From: Pollenia angustigena
Taxonomy: Eukaryota; Arthropoda; Insecta; Diptera; Polleniidae
Direction of reading: 5' to 3'
Assembly: GCA_930367215.1 (NCBI GenBank)
Contig: OV884059.1
Coordinates: forward strand, 235,475,803-235,539,802
DNA: 64,000 nucleotides
The position numbers and the translations under genes were made by a program. Position 1 is the first letter of the stretch. The number at the start of each line of letters is the position of its first letter. Below the pieces are notes generated by a model. That model was not told where the DNA came from and made no database searches. It saw only the letters and a program-made list of their open reading frames with translations. Below, in pieces: positions 10,967 through 23,357 of this stretch.

Positions 10967-11626
10967 CAGAGCTGTAAAAGTTTGCGATCGATTTAATTGA
11001 TTGATATCTCGTTAATGATTGTTAATTTTTCATTGCATTTAAAATCTGAAAATTGATTGTATGATTTCAATTGGAAATCATAAAATCAAAAGTTGTATCT
11101 ATTTTAATAAATCAATCAATCAATCAAATATGATTGTAATCGATTTAATTGCAATTAAATCCAGTAATTGTATTTAAAAATATATCAGAATAATGCTGAC
11201 TCTGATAATTTGAATTGCCAACAATATTACAGCCTATTTCCGATGTGCGAAAGAATTATTTCTTTCGTACAACTACATTTGAGTGTAATTGTTCGAAAGA
11301 AAGAATTCTTTCGCACATCGACAAAAGGCTATTTATTTTTGTTTGCAACTGCTAGATTCCAAATGGATATTATTTTGTTGGCCTTTCAGAGGATTCAGAG
11401 GAATAAATTGAAATCGCAAGATTTCAATAAAAATTTAATTGTGATCGAATTGATTGCAATTACATTCATTAATTTCTAACAAGAATAATTTTAAAATTAT
11501 TGCAATCACAAAATATTGCGATTTTGCCGAAATTTGATTTTCAAGTTTAAAAACAAACAATGAAATCAGTTGGGTTAATCATTTTGATTTTATTGACTAT
11601 TGTTTGCTGCTTTTTTAACAGCTCTG
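10967..11626. mobile_element. Non-autonomous hAT-like element
   Basis: The ends are CAGAGCTGT and ACAGCTCTG, matching the YARNG hAT terminus. The flanking octamers GAATGTAA (10959-10966) and AAGTGTAA (11627-11634) agree at 6 of 8 positions, so this is an old insertion with a decayed duplication. The 660-bp body is rich in TGATTGTAATCGATTTAATTG-like words in both orientations and contains a long hairpin at 11241-11320. It encodes no protein and lies downstream of the 3' end of the minus-strand zinc-finger gene. Confidence 0.65.
11241..11320. repeat. 32-bp-arm hairpin
   Basis: Arms CGATGTGCGAAAGAATT... at 11241-11272 and the complement at 11289-11320 differ at about two positions and enclose a 16-nt loop. 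The short AGCCT/AGGCT pair outside extends the stem after a gap. The arms contain the repeated word CGAAAGAA. It may be a tiny foldback MITE inserted in the hAT relic; no target duplication is clear. Confidence 0.7.
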
Positions 11627-12289
11627 AAGTGTAACACATTTAAAAATGTGTACCTTTATACATACATACATACAATTAAAATTAAAAAATGTTTTCTTAA
11701 ACACTCAACCTTTGGTATAAAAAAATTAAGTTCTATTAAATTTGATAAAGTTTTTAACAAAGTGTAAACCTTTTATTTGCAAATACATAGTGGGGTTTTC
11801 TGACAATTTGTTTTTTTTTTAATAAAAATCAATTTAAGATTAATTACAATTTCTTTTCCAAAAGCATTTTGCATTTGTCAAATTCTCTGTTTATTTTTTA
11901 TTTCAATTATTCGAAAAAAAAACTATGTATTTGTTCAGAAAGAAAAATGGTCAAATTCTATATGAATAACATTTTTGAATCATCGCCGCATTCTGTTTGT
12001 ATTAAATTAAAAAAAAAAAATATATATGTATGTATAATAATAATTTTTCATAACATTTTCTGGCAAAAAAATTTCCAAAAATGTATGTATTTTTACGTGT
12101 TTGTAAACTTATTTTTGCTTACATTTTTAACACTCAATAAAAACGTTTCTTTTGTTAATGTTATATAATTCGCTATCGTCGACTCGTTAACGAGTAAACT
12201 TTAAAAATATATGCATGATCTTTAAATATAATTTACACCTAAGCGTGAGTTCCGCTATTATCTAGTTGGGTCATAATTTAAGAATATGT
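11627..12289. other. 3' flank of the minus-strand zinc-finger gene
   Basis: AT-rich sequence carrying the presumed 3' UTR of the gene ending at 12290. On the minus strand an AATAAA occurs only far downstream (about 11888), so the polyadenylation site is not clear. The plus-strand frames at 11168-11479 and 11869-12168 are AT-driven and not genes. Confidence 0.4.
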
Positions 12290-13297
12290 TTAAAGCTCAA
12301 ATAAGCTGTGGACTTCTCCAGTTAGTTGAAGATTTTTATTTCTAGCTGATTTTTGCTTTTTCGTAGCATCCTTTTTAACATTATTATCCTCCGTTTTGTG
12401 GCCAAATTTATTTATGTGCCTACTTAAGGAAAAGTTACTTTTAAAGCCCATTTTACAAACGCCACACGTAATTGGAAGTTCGTTAATATGGCTTTCTTCG
12501 TGTTTTCGGCGCGTTTTCCTATCGCCAAAAGCTAATTCGCAATATTGACACTTAAAAGGTCGCAATTTTAAATGGACTGCGTTATAATGATCTTTAAGAT
12601 GTGAACTACGTCTAAATAGTTTACCACACGAGGGACACTGTAAGCGATTATCATCATGGTTTTTAATGTGATTTTCTAAATCTTCCTGTGTTTTTTGAAT
12701 TCTTTTGCAAATAGGACATAATAATTCAGGATTTGTGGTATGTAATTCCAAGTGAATCTTTAATTCGCTTGACCGACGAAATCTTCTGTCGCAACATTCA
12801 CAGACAAATGGAAGATATCCTGTATGTGTAAGTTCATGTGCTCTTTTAGAACTGTTTGATGCAAACATTTTTTTACAATGCGAACATTGAAATGGTCTCA
12901 GTTTCTCATGTACTGATTTTATATGATCGGTTAAGTGACTTAGACGTTTAAATTCTTTTGAGCACATTAGACATTCGTGCAATTTTTGTTTCGATACTGG
13001 AGCATGTACAGTTCTTTCGTGTCTTTTTAATGTAGACTTTGTTGCAAATGTATGTAAACATTTCGCACAAACTAGCACCTCATTAGTTTTGTTTTCAGTG
13101 TTGTCAGCGGTGGATAATTTGTCGCCACTATTTGATTTTTCATTTTTTCTGGTACGTTTTTTACGATTAGTGGCTATTTTATTTGATTCATCTAGTTGTT
13201 TTTCTCTTTTTTTGCGTTTTATTTTTCTTTTACTTGCGTCTGCAATTTCAATATTTTCATCCTTGTTAGAAAAGTTCGCCTCATCGTTTAAATTGCA
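12290..13297 (-). CDS. ZAD zinc-finger gene, exon 2: eight C2H2 fingers
   Basis: Minus-strand exon of 1008 bp (335 codons plus TAA) starting right after an acceptor (ttttgttttAG) at 13298-13299. The first ~80 residues are basic and Lys/Arg-rich with no ATG, which supports entry by splicing. Eight C2H2 fingers follow, starting VCAKC, HECLMC, FQCSHC, FVCECC, LLCPIC, LQCPSC, FKCQYC and ITCGVC. The linkers are not the TGEKP type, and a basic tail closes the protein. The exon is in phase 0 with the donor at 34701, where exon 1 encodes two ZAD domains. Such proteins are nuclear DNA-binding factors that dimerise through ZAD. The joining to exon 1 is inferred from phase, strand and domain logic. The specific gene is not identified. 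Confidence 0.85.
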   Translation of the reverse strand, partial: CNLNDEANFSNKDENIEIADASKRKIKRKKREKQLDESNKIATNRKKRTRKNEKSNSGDKLSTADNTENKTNEVLVCAKCLHTFATKSTLKRHERTVHAPVSKQKLHECLMCSKEFKRLSHLTDHIKSVHEKLRPFQCSHCKKMFASNSSKRAHELTHTGYLPFVCECCDRRFRRSSELKIHLELHTTNPELLCPICKRIQKTQEDLENHIKNHDDNRLQCPSCGKLFRRSSHLKDHYNAVHLKLRPFKCQYCELAFGDRKTRRKHEESHINELPITCGVCKMGFKSNFSLSRHINKFGHKTEDNNVKKDATKKQKSARNKNLQLTGEVHSLFEL

Positions 13298-13299
13298 CT

Positions 13300-13997
13300 A
13301 AAACAAAATATTTATGTTAATTTTATTTATTTAATCTCTTTAGCTATGTTTTATGGAACGTTAAGGTAATTTGCTAACATAAATTTAAATTCGAACCTAA
13401 AATAGTTATTAAGTGGTTCGTTCAATTTAAGAATTTGAAAAAGTGTTTGCCTAGGCAAGGTGTTAATTAGAATTTAAAAGTAAAATCATTAAAATTTGTT
13501 TGTATCAAATATTGTATTTTTAAATATAACTAGTATGGGGAGAGGGTGCGGTGAATTTTCGCATTCGTACTCGCATGTGCGAACTATTCGCTAGTTTTTG
13601 CTATTTGCATTCGCTAAAATGTATGCGAATACTTAAAACGAAAATCTAATTATTGCCATATCATTAACATCTGAAAAGTTTTAAACAAATAAATTCGTCA
13701 AAAATACATAGTAGATATAAACAAGCATTAAAAACGTAATTTAAGCTTATTTAACTCTTAAGAGTGATAAAGCATCATAACTAGGGGATGAAATTTCATG
13801 CAAATGCAAGTTTTTCCTCAAAGCTTTAAATATTAATTGAATAAGTTATTTATTAAAAAAACAACTTTTGCTGAAAAATGGCATATATTTGCTATTAGTG
13901 CGCCCTTTCTATTTAAGGTAACGAATAATCATAAATAAAAATTTATTTACATACTAATTTTAAACAAATTTCAAGTATAAGCATTAGCAAATACATA
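13300..13997. other. Intron sequence, no feature seen
   Basis: AT-rich intronic DNA. A patch near 13550-13630 repeats CGCATTCG/ATGCGAAT-like words but shows no regular period. Nothing else can be supported. Confidence 0.45.
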
Positions 13998-14005
13998 ATA
14001 TACAT

Positions 14006-15060
14006 TAGACTAGTCGTAATTTTTTTTTTTTTTAAATTTAATTGTTTGCGCTGCTTAAAATATGAGGTTTGGTGTAAGAAATCATGATCTAATTTTTCAG
14101 GTCCATCCGACGGTGCCTAGCCGTGCCGGGTGGGGCCCAAAGTTCCCCATATTATAAAAAAAACATCTTTTCTATCAGATCTTTATAGTTATACTAGTTT
14201 AAAAGCCGAAAATCAAAAATATGGCTTCGTTACGATCTTCCGCAGAGAAAGTACTTCAAGTGTGCCAAATGTCAGCTTCCTATGTCATCAGATGGCTTCA
14301 GAAAGTTGCGGAAAGAATAGTGCATACATGCAAACATCCTGACATACTAAGAAATTATATATTGTATAGATAGATTAACATATGTTCGCGCAACTCAAAA
14401 ACGCTTTAGCTTATTGAAAAACTAAAAAAAAAACCGAAATTCCGCAATAAAATTTACTTTAAGAAAGTTAAAACTTTTTTCTTTATGTTGGCTTTGGTTT
14501 TCGAGATATACCGTTATTTCGAAAATTAAGGAGGTTGCACAACATATGTTCGCGTAACTCAAAAACGCTTTAGTTTATTGAAAAACTTAAAAAAAACGAA
14601 ATTCCGCAATAAAATTTACTTTAAGAAAGTTGAAACTTTTTTCTTTATGTTGGCTTTGGTTTCCGAGATATACCGTTATTTCGAAAATTAAGGAGGTTGC
14701 ACAACATATGTTCGCGTAACTCAAAAACGCTTAGTTTATTGAAAAACTAAAAAAAAAACCCGAAATTCCGCAATAAAATTTACTTTAAGAAAGTTGAAAC
14801 TTTTTTCTTTATGTTGGCTTTGGTTTTCGAGATATAAGCGTTTTTGAGTTACGCGAACATATTTTGTGCAACCTCCTTAATTTTCGATGTTTTTTTTTAT
14901 AATATGGGGAACTTTGGGCCCCACCCGGTACGGCTAGGCACCGTCGGATTGACCTGAAAAATTAGATCATGATTTCTTACACCAAACCTCATATTTTAAG
15001 CAGCGCAAACAATTAAATTAAAAAAAAAAAACAAATCCCATACAAGATGCGACCAGTCTA
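14006..15060. mobile_element. Non-autonomous hAT-like element, TSD ATATACAT
   Basis: The octamer ATATACAT sits on both sides (13998-14005 and 15061-15068). The ends are TAGACTAGTCG and CGACCAGTCTA. Inverted repeats extend inward about 140 bp through conserved blocks such as GACGGTGCCTAGCCGTGCCGGG and ATCATGATTTCTTAC, giving two GC-rich patches in an AT-rich body. The centre is a three-copy tandem. No transposase is present. The 8-bp duplication suggests hAT, though the fifth terminal base is C rather than G. Confidence 0.8.
14370..14885 (+). repeat. Three-copy tandem, period about 168 bp
   Basis: Units start near 14385, 14552 and 14715. Each carries AACTCAAAAACGCTT, GAAATTCCGCAATAAAATTT and a GGTTTTCGAGATATACCG block. 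The third copy runs into an inverted partial unit near 14830-14880. Fragments of the same repeat occur at 15885-15930, 22838-22880 and 32755-32860, so it is a dispersed family. Confidence 0.75.
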
Positions 15061-15068
15061 ATATACAT

Positions 15069-16972
15069 ATATGTATATATATTCCTCGCGCCCCTAATAG
15101 CTATGTAGGTATACGACTTTTTTGAGTTTTGTTCTAATATGTATTAATAATGAATGTTTCACTGTTAACGGCATAAAAGTGCTGGCAAAGGAAATCTAAA
15201 AAAATTCTATAGTTGATTAAAGTTTAAACCAATGAATAACGTTTAAACAAAAAGCCCATAAAAAATCAATTATAGAAGGGTAATTCCACGTCAAAACGAC
15301 CAAGAGTGGTACACGACCCCTTCCGATTTTAATGAAATTTGGTGAGAAGGTTGCTTTTATCTTAAAAGAAACATATGTTTTTTTTCAAACGTTTGTCATA
15401 TTCAAAATGTCATAATTTCGCCGAATTAGCCGAATGTGTTGAGCTTATTTCTTCAATATCTCGAAAACTACTTGACATACCAAGATGATTTTAATGTCAT
15501 TTTAAAGAGAATACTTGGGGCTACAAACAATATATTGAAAAAAAAATTTGAAAAATGTAATATCTGCAAAATGTTAAATTTTAAAAACGGACTAAGTCAA
15601 AAACCTATTTTTCTATTTGGCTGATTTTTTTTATATAATACCTCAAACTGTTGTTTAAAAATCCTGAAACTTTGAAAGAGGTGTTTTTTTTTTCTTTTTT
15701 TTAGATATGATTTTTTTTTCCTTTCGCACCTTTAAAAAAATAATATTAAAATAGAATTTAAATATTGTAATTTTGAGCAATAAGTACACTGTCCAAGTTG
15801 CAAAAAACAGACCAGCCGCGCACCTAGCATTTTGCCCTAATTGGGGACCCTGAATCCAGTGGTGCTAACAGTTTTTTAAGTTCTTGTTTTCAAGATATAC
15901 CGTTATTTCGAAAATGTAAGAGGTTGCACAGCACACTATGGGATTTCTGCTGCAAAAAGGCATTTTTTGACTATTACTTTTAAAAAAATCTAATAATGCT
16001 ATTTTATAGAAAAGAGTCTGGCAATCCAAAAACTGCATTTCTTTTAAGATATATGTATATATATTCTTAGAGAAGATCGGTTGAAATCAGGTTAATGTTG
16101 TGAAAGGGAAATATATGGTAATTTTGTTCAAATTCAGAGATTTACATATCGAAGTTGTTTCGAGCGGAAAAATCTGGGTGTCGACTTTATTTAAGTCCAA
16201 AGCCTTGTTTTTAATTTAAAGGAAAAGAAAAAGTTATTGCATACATAGTTTGGGAGATATGAGTGCATTAAAATTGTCCTTAAAAATTCAGCATTGGCTG
16301 TTTTCGTTGGAGAAAAAGTCAGTTAGCTCGGTTTACCTCCGTGCTCTCAGTATAACGAAATGAAAGGTAAAAGGCTCTTCTTTCTAAATAGTCAAAAAAA
16401 TTCACCAACTTTTGTCAATATTTAAAAAAAATCCAAATTAAGTAAAATAAGTCACGAATATTGCACCCTAGTATTAGTAATAAAAAGTTTTGCATACCTT
16501 TAGGCTTAACGGTTTAAAGAAATTTGAGTTATTAATTATAACAACAATTTCTTAATAAATTGTTGACAGCTGCTTTTAAAAGAGAATAAGATTAAAAAAA
16601 AAAATAAAGAAAATCATATGTTTTATTAAAAGAAAATGTATAGAAGAAAACCGCTTAAATTGAAAACAAAATTTGCAACCAGTAAATAGTTAACGTTAAT
16701 AAATAAATAATAATAAATATTGAAATAAAATTTAAAATATAATTCTAAAAATGATTTTATTTTCTGTGTCATATAGTGAATTGTGCCCGGAACTTATTGA
16801 TTGTGGTAGCAATGTCAATTTGTTAACAAATTTTATAAAACAGGAAAATTCGGTGCTTACTATTGATGAAATTGAAATCGTGAAAAAGGCAGTTCAAAAG
16901 AGGTTTTTGGTCATTTTTTAAATCGTTGGGGAGAAGCGCGACTTGGTTAGAAAGTAAATACATATTTTAAAA
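15069..16972. other. Intron sequence with repeat fragments
   Basis: No gene is supported. It contains a fragment related to 32670-32775 (GACCAGCC, GCACCT, GTGGTGCTAAC) and a piece of the 14.4-kb tandem unit near 15890. A short open frame at 16751-16921 (56 codons) has acidic, plausible composition but no recognisable domain; it ends just before the satellite array. Confidence 0.45.
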
Positions 16973-19900
16973 GAGTGTAAGACGGCAAATCCATCTGAGG
17001 AGATCGAGTGGTTGCGATCGAAACATGTCATGGTAACCTGCCGGCCAGGGTTCGAGCCCGAGCCACGTCAAGAATGAAAGATTATCAATAACAATTTTAA
17101 CTGATTTTCATGTTGTAAAATTCCTTTCTTCATAAAAATAATTTAATAAAAATTAAATTTCATGAACTTAAGCCTAATTAAAAATATTAAAAAATCTGGA
17201 TTGAAAACCATAAATAGTTCAAAAAAATAACCACAATACTAATTATTGTTAAAGCTAAGGCACGAGCTCTATGTGTACATTTGTCCTTCAAGTTGTGCTG
17301 AAAAAGGTCAACAGAAAAGAGAAAGACAAGGTGAAAAAACAAAAAAAATGTACTTGGACTTCAAGAAAAATTCTTGACGAAAGTACGAAAAAACAGAAGT
17401 AAAGGAAAAAACATGTAAAGTCAATTAAAATGGATAATCATTCAGGAAAGCAAATTTCGATCTACCAAATGTTAAAATACAATTTGGTTTAAGGATTGAT
17501 GTTTGACTGGTGACGTCAGCAGTCGTCGATGGCTGCGAGTGTAAGACGGCAAATCCATCTGAGGAGATCGAGTGGTTGCGATCGAAACATGTCATGGTAA
17601 CCTGCCGGCCAGGGTTCGAGCCCGAGCCACGTCAAGAATGAAAGATTATCAATAACAATTTTAACTGATTTTCATGTTGTAAAATTCCTTTCTTCATAAA
17701 AATAATTTAATAAAAATTAAATTTCATGAACTTAAGCCTAATTAAAAATATTAAAAAATCTGGATTGAAAACCATAAATAGTTCAAAAAAATAACCACAA
17801 TACTAATTATTGTTAAAGCTAAGGCACGAGCTCTATGTGTACATTTGTCCTTCAAGTTGTGCTGAAAAAGGTCAACAGAAAAGAGAAAGACAAGGTGAAA
17901 AAACAAAAAAAATGTACTTGGACTTCAAGAAAAATTCTTGACGAAAGTACGAAAAAACAGAAGTAAAGGAAAAAACATGTAAAGTCAATTAAAATGGATA
18001 ATCATTCAGGAAAGCAAATTTCGATCTACCAAATGTTAAAATACAATTTGGTTTAAGGATTGATGTTTGACTGGTGACGTCAGCAGTCGTCGATGGCTGC
18101 GAGTGTAAGACGGCAAATCCATCTGAGGAGATCGAGTGGTTGCGATCGAAACATGTCATGGTAACCTGCCGGCCAGGGTTCGAGCCCGAGCCACGTCAAG
18201 AATGAAAGATTATCAATAACAATTTTAACTGATTTTCATGTTGTAAAATTCCTTTCTTCATAAAAATAATTTAATAAAAATTAAATTTCATGAACTTAAG
18301 CCTAATTAAAAATATTAAAAAATCTGGATTGAAAACCATAAATAGTTCAAAAAAATAACCACAATACTAATTATTGTTAAAGCTAAGGCACGAGCTCTAT
18401 GTGTACATTTGTCCTTCAAGTTGTGCTGAAAAAGGTCAACAGAAAAGAGAAAGACAAGGTGAAAAAACAAAAAAAATGTACTTGGACTTCAAGAAAAATT
18501 CTTGACGAAAGTACGAAAAAACAGAAGTAAAGGAAAAAACATGTAAAGTCAATTAAAATGGATAATCATTCAGGAAAGCAAATTTCGATCTACCAAATGT
18601 TAAAATACAATTTGGTTTAAGGATTGATGTTTGACTGGTGACGTCAGCAGTCGTCGATGGCTGCGAGTGTAAGACGGCAAATCCATCTGAGGAGATCGAG
18701 TGGTTGCGATCGAAACATGTCATGGTAACCTGCCGGCCAGGGTTCGAGCCCGAGCCACGTCAAGAATGAAAGATTATCAATAACAATTTTAACTGATTTT
18801 CATGTTGTAAAATTCCTTTCTTCATAAAAATAATTTAATAAAAATTAAATTTCATGAACTTAAGCCTAATTAAAAATATTAAAAAATCTGGATTGAAAAC
18901 CATAAATAGTTCAAAAAAATAACCACAATACTAATTATTGTTAAAGCTAAGGCACGAGCTCTATGTGTACATTTGTCCTTCAAGTTGTGCTGAAAAAGGT
19001 CAACAGAAAAGAGAAAGACAAGGTGAAAAAACAAAAAAAATGTACTTGGACTTCAAGAAAAATTCTTGACGAAAGTACGAAAAAACAGAAGTAAAGGAAA
19101 AAACATGTAAAGTCAATTAAAATGGATAATCATTCAGGAAAGCAAATTTCGATCTACCAAATGTTAAAATACAATTTGGTTTAAGGATTGATGTTTGACT
19201 GGTGACGTCAGCAGTCGTCGATGGCTGCGAGTGTAAGACGGCAAATCCATCTGAGGAGATCGAGTGGTTGCGATCGAAACATGTCATGGTAACCTGCCGG
19301 CCAGGGTTCGAGCCCGAGCCACGTCAAGAATGAAAGATTATCAATAACAATTTTAACTGATTTTCATGTTGTAAAATTCCTTTCTTCATAAAAATAATTT
19401 AATAAAAATTAAATTTCATGAACTTAAGCCTAATTAAAAATATTAAAAAATCTGGATTGAAAACCATAAATAGTTCAAAAAAATAACCACAATACTAATT
19501 ATTGTTAAAGCTAAGGCACGAGCTCTATGTGTACATTTGTCCTTCAAGTTGTGCTGAAAAAGGTCAACAGAAAAGAGAAAGACAAGGTGAAAAAACAAAA
19601 AAAAATGTACTTGGACTTCAAGAAAAATTCTTGACGAAAGTACGAAAAAACAGAAGTAAAGGAAAAAACATGTAAAGTCAATTAAAATGGATAATCATTC
19701 AGGAAAGCAAATTTCGATCTACCAAATGTTAAAATACAATTTGGTTTAAGGATTGATGTTTGACTGGTGACGTCAGCAGTCGTCGATGGCTGCGAGTGTA
19801 AGACGGCAAATCCATCTGAGGAGATCGAGTGGTTGCGATCGAAACATGTCATGGTAACCTGCCGGCCAGGGTTCGAGCCCGAGCCACGTCAAGAATGAAA

Positions 19901-21760
19901 GATTATCAATAACAATTTTAACTGATTTTCATGTTGTAAAATTCCTTTCTTCATAAAAATAATTTAATAAAAATTAAATTTCATGAACTTAAGCCTAATT
20001 AAAAATATTAAAAAATCTGGATTGAAAACCATAAATAGTTCAAAAAAATAACCACAATACTAATTATTGTTAAAGCTAAGGCACGAGCTCTATGTGTACA
20101 TTTGTCCTTCAAGTTGTGCTGAAAAAGGTCAACAGAAAAGAGAAAGACAAGGTGAAAAAACAAAAAAAATGTACTTGGACTTCAAGAAAAATTCTTGACG
20201 AAAGTACGAAAAAACAGAAGTAAAGGAAAAAACATGTAAAGTCAATTAAAATGGATAATCATTCAGGAAAGCAAATTTCGATCTACCAAATGTTAAAATA
20301 CAATTTGGTTTAAGGATTGATGTTTGACTGGTGACGTCAGCAGTCGTCGATGGCTGCGAGTGTAAGACGGCAAATCCATCTGAGGAGATCGAGTGGTTGC
20401 GATCGAAACATGTCATGGTAACCTGCCCGCCAGGGTTCGAGCCCGAGCCACGTCAAGAATGAAAGATTATCAATAACAATTTTAACTGATTTTCATGTTG
20501 TAAAATTCCTTTCTTCATAAAAATAATTTAATAAAAATTAAATTTCATGAACTTAAGCCTAATTAAAAATATTAAAAAATCTGGATTGAAAACCATAAAT
20601 AGTTCAAAAAAATAACCACAATACTAATTATTGTTAAAGCTAAGGCACGAGCTCTATGTGTACATTTGTCCTTCAAGTTGTGCTGAAAAAGGTCAACAGA
20701 AAAGAGAAAGACAAGGTGAAAAAACAAAAAAAATGTACTTGGACTTCAAGAAAAATTCTTGACGAAAGTACGAAAAAACAGAAGTAAAGGAAAAAACATG
20801 TAAAGTCAATTAAAATGGATAATCATTCAGGAAAGCAAATTTCGATCTACCAAATGTTAAAATACAATTTGGTTTAAGGATTGATGTTTGACTGGTGACG
20901 TCAGCAGTCGTCGATGGCTGCGAGTGTAAGACGGCAAATCCATCTGAGGAGATCGAGTGGTTGCGATCGAAGCATGTCATGGTAACCTGCCGGCCAGGGT
21001 TCGAGCCCGAGCCACGTCAAGAATGAAAGATTATCAATAACAATTTTAACTGATTTTCATGTTGTAAAATTCCTTTCTTCATAAAAATAATTTAATAAAA
21101 ATTAAATTTCATGAACTTAAGCCTAATTAAAAATATTAAAAAATCTGGATTGAAAACCATAAATAGTTCAAAAAAATAACCACAATACTAATTATTGTTA
21201 AAGCTAAGGCACGAGCTCTATGTGTACATTTGTCCTTCAAGTTGTGCTGAAAAAGGTCAACAGAAAAGAGAAAGACAAGGTGAAAAAACAAAAAAAAATG
21301 TACTTGGACTTCAAGAAAAATTCTTGACGAAAGTACGAAAAAACAGAAGTAAAGGAAAAAACATGTAAAGTCAATTAAAATGGATAATCATTCAGGAAAG
21401 CAAATTTCGATCTACCAAATGTTAAAATACAATTTGGTTTAAGGATTGATGTTTGACTGGTGACGTCAGCAGTCGTCGATGGCTGCGAGTGTAAGACGGC
21501 AAATCCATCTGAGGAGATCGAGTGGTTGCGATCGAAACATGTCATGGTAACCTGCCGGCCAGGGTTCGAGCCCGAGCCACGTCAAGAATGAAAGATTATC
21601 AATAACAATTTTAACTGATTTTCATGTTGTAAAATTCCTTTCTTCATAAAAATAATTTAATAAAAATTAAATTTCATGAACTTAAGCCTAATTAAAAATA
21701 TTAAAAAATCTGGATTGAAAACCATAAATAGTTCAAAAAAATAACCACAATACTAATTAT
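16973..21760 (+). repeat. 564-bp satellite array with tRNA-like module, ~8.5 copies
   Basis: Unit starts (GTAAGACGG) fall at 16977, 17541, 18105, 18669, 19233, 19798, 20362, 20926 and 21491. That gives a period of 564-565, the extra base being in a poly-A run. The ninth unit stops after about 270 bp. Units are nearly identical; I noticed isolated changes such as a G-to-C near 20428 and an A-to-G near 20971. Each unit contains a pol III-like box pair followed by AT-rich DNA. Near-identity implies recent amplification or strong homogenisation. Diverged copies lie at 29452-30131 (inverted) and 56036-57288, so the unit also exists outside the array. The array is inside the giant intron. Confidence 0.95.
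16981..17094 (+). promoter_or_regulatory. tRNA-like pol III promoter (A and B box) in each satellite unit
   Basis: In the first unit, an A-box-like GATCGAGTGG (17002-17011) is followed 37 bp later by a perfect B box GGTTCGAGCCC (17049-17059). This is the arrangement of tRNA-Leu/Ser-type genes. The first T4 run is at about 17091-17094, so a transcript of roughly 100 nt is predicted. The GGGTTCGAGCCC core is unchanged in the diverged copies at 29.6 kb and 56.5/57.1 kb while the surroundings have drifted. The unit could be a SINE-like tRNA-derived repeat trapped in tandem. Transcription is inference. Confidence 0.55.
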
Positions 21761-22009
21761 TTTAAAAATAAATTAATTAAAAATAATTCATTTTGAATAT
21801 TATGAAATTTTTTTTTCATCGTTTGCTTGAGTCGTCCGATCCATATATTAGTAGCTTAAGACGTCAACCTCATAAGAATAAGAATTGGATGATGTAGTTA
21901 AAGATAAGATAGTTGATGAATAAAATGCATTTCTTTAATTATGTAAATATTACTAGTATTTTCAATGAGAATTATATTTATACGAAATTTTTTCATTCAG
22001 GTTACATAA
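21761..22009. other. Intron sequence, no feature seen
   Basis: AT-rich filler between the satellite array and the next tandem repeat. Nothing is recognisable. Confidence 0.4.
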
Positions 22010-22620
22010 AAGACGACGCATTTCAACCAAAATTGTTAGTTTTTTCTTTTATCAATTAATTCGCGTGTGACAAATTTAATCAAATTCTATTGACAATTGC
22101 GCCCTATACATTGAAAAGAAAATTACGTGGAATAATGGGGGTCCATGGGAGCTACCCTAGGAGTCGACGGATTTCAACCAAAATTTGTAGTGCTCTTTTT
22201 TAGATCAACTTATGGACATCTGCTAAATTTTATCAAATTCCGTTGCGAATTGCGGCCCATACGTTGAGAATAAAAACTAAGCAAAAAAAATGGGGGTCCA
22301 AGGGAGGTACCCCTAGGAGTCGACGGATATCAACCAAAATTTGTAGTGCTCTTTCTTCAACTTCAACTTATCGATTTGTGTCAAATTTCGTAAAATTCTA
22401 TAAAGAATTGCGACCTACACATTGAGGACAAAAATTCGTGAAAAAATGCCGTTCCAAGGGAGGTACCCCAAGGAGTCGACGGATTTTAAAAATTTTTTGT
22501 ATTTTTCTTTTCTACTTAAATTTAAACATGCGTGCAAAATTTCATCGTTGTAGGATCACTCCTTCTATTTTTTGCAGTTAGATGTATGAAGAAATACCAC
22601 TGTGCAGCATATCGCCAATT
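22010..22620 (+). repeat. ~153-bp tandem repeat, about 3.5 degenerate copies
   Basis: The block GTCGACGGATTTCAACCAAA recurs at about 22018, 22169, 22325 and 22481. Between copies the order ATTGCG-CC, ACATTGA, GGGGGTCCA and GGTACCCC is repeated. Copies are diverged by substitutions. The period is close to that of the tandem at 57.6-59.8 kb, but the sequence is different. Confidence 0.75.
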
Positions 22621-23084
22621 TTTTTGAAATTGAGTTTTTGATGCAATCTTGTTCTACATTCAAAGAGACGTCGCCTGACAAAATTTTGTAGGCGAATTCC
22701 CCTTCGTTGCTCCAAAAATTGAATGTACATTTTCATTTTTATATTGCAAGTGATAGCAGAGAAAAGTAGAAAAATTGCTCTCCTGTAAAATTTGGTTTTT
22801 GTACCATACGATAATTTCGCGCAAAGGGGTCGATATATTCGCGTAACTCAAAAACGGTTTAGTTTATTGAAATAACTAAAATGCCTTTAAGGTAGTTTGG
22901 ATAAAAATTGGGAATTAAGCACGAATAACAAAATCTTTTAAATTTTATTAAAATACTTATCTTTTTATTTTTATTATTATTAGAAATTATTATTATTATA
23001 ATTATATATTAATTTAATTATTACAAATTAATAAAATGAATTTAATTTGTTATCCATCCACTATTTATGGATAACAATCTTGAA
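22621..23084. other. Intron sequence before the LOA LINE
   Basis: No gene. A segment near 22905-22945 (GGGAATTAAGCACGAATAAC...) recurs at 29386-29420, so it belongs to a dispersed repeat. An 11-bp inverted repeat TTGTTATCCAT/ATGGATAACAA is at 23049-23082, at the sharp change to GC-rich LINE sequence. Confidence 0.45.
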
Positions 23085-23357
23085 GCGATGTGGTGGCTTA
23101 AGCCCTGGCTGTGGTTCGTGTCTTGGCCCGGGTATTTTTGCCAGCAACTTAAAGGCCTTGGCAACTAAAGGTTATCCATCCCCTAAACCGGGGTGTCATG
23201 CGACCCGTGCCTATCGGTTGGTTTGCAGTCAGGGGTGTCCGACTGTATTATCACGGAGCTTTGCTGATACCTGGGCACCTCAGCAAATATACCACGCCCT
23301 TACCACGTTAATGGGGACCTTTTCAATTCCCCTACACTCGTGGGACCAACAAGCAAA

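Noticed and set aside
16751..16921. 56-codon frame next to the satellite array
   Set aside because: Plausible composition but no domain, no splice sites and it lies in an intron of the opposite strand.
16981..17075. Functional tRNA gene in the satellite unit
   Set aside because: The A and B boxes are good but a paired acceptor stem and anticodon arm are not evident; kept as a tRNA-like promoter only.
16973..21760. CRISPR-like or bacterial direct-repeat array
   Set aside because: The whole 564-bp unit repeats with no variable spacers and the context is an insect genome; it is satellite DNA.
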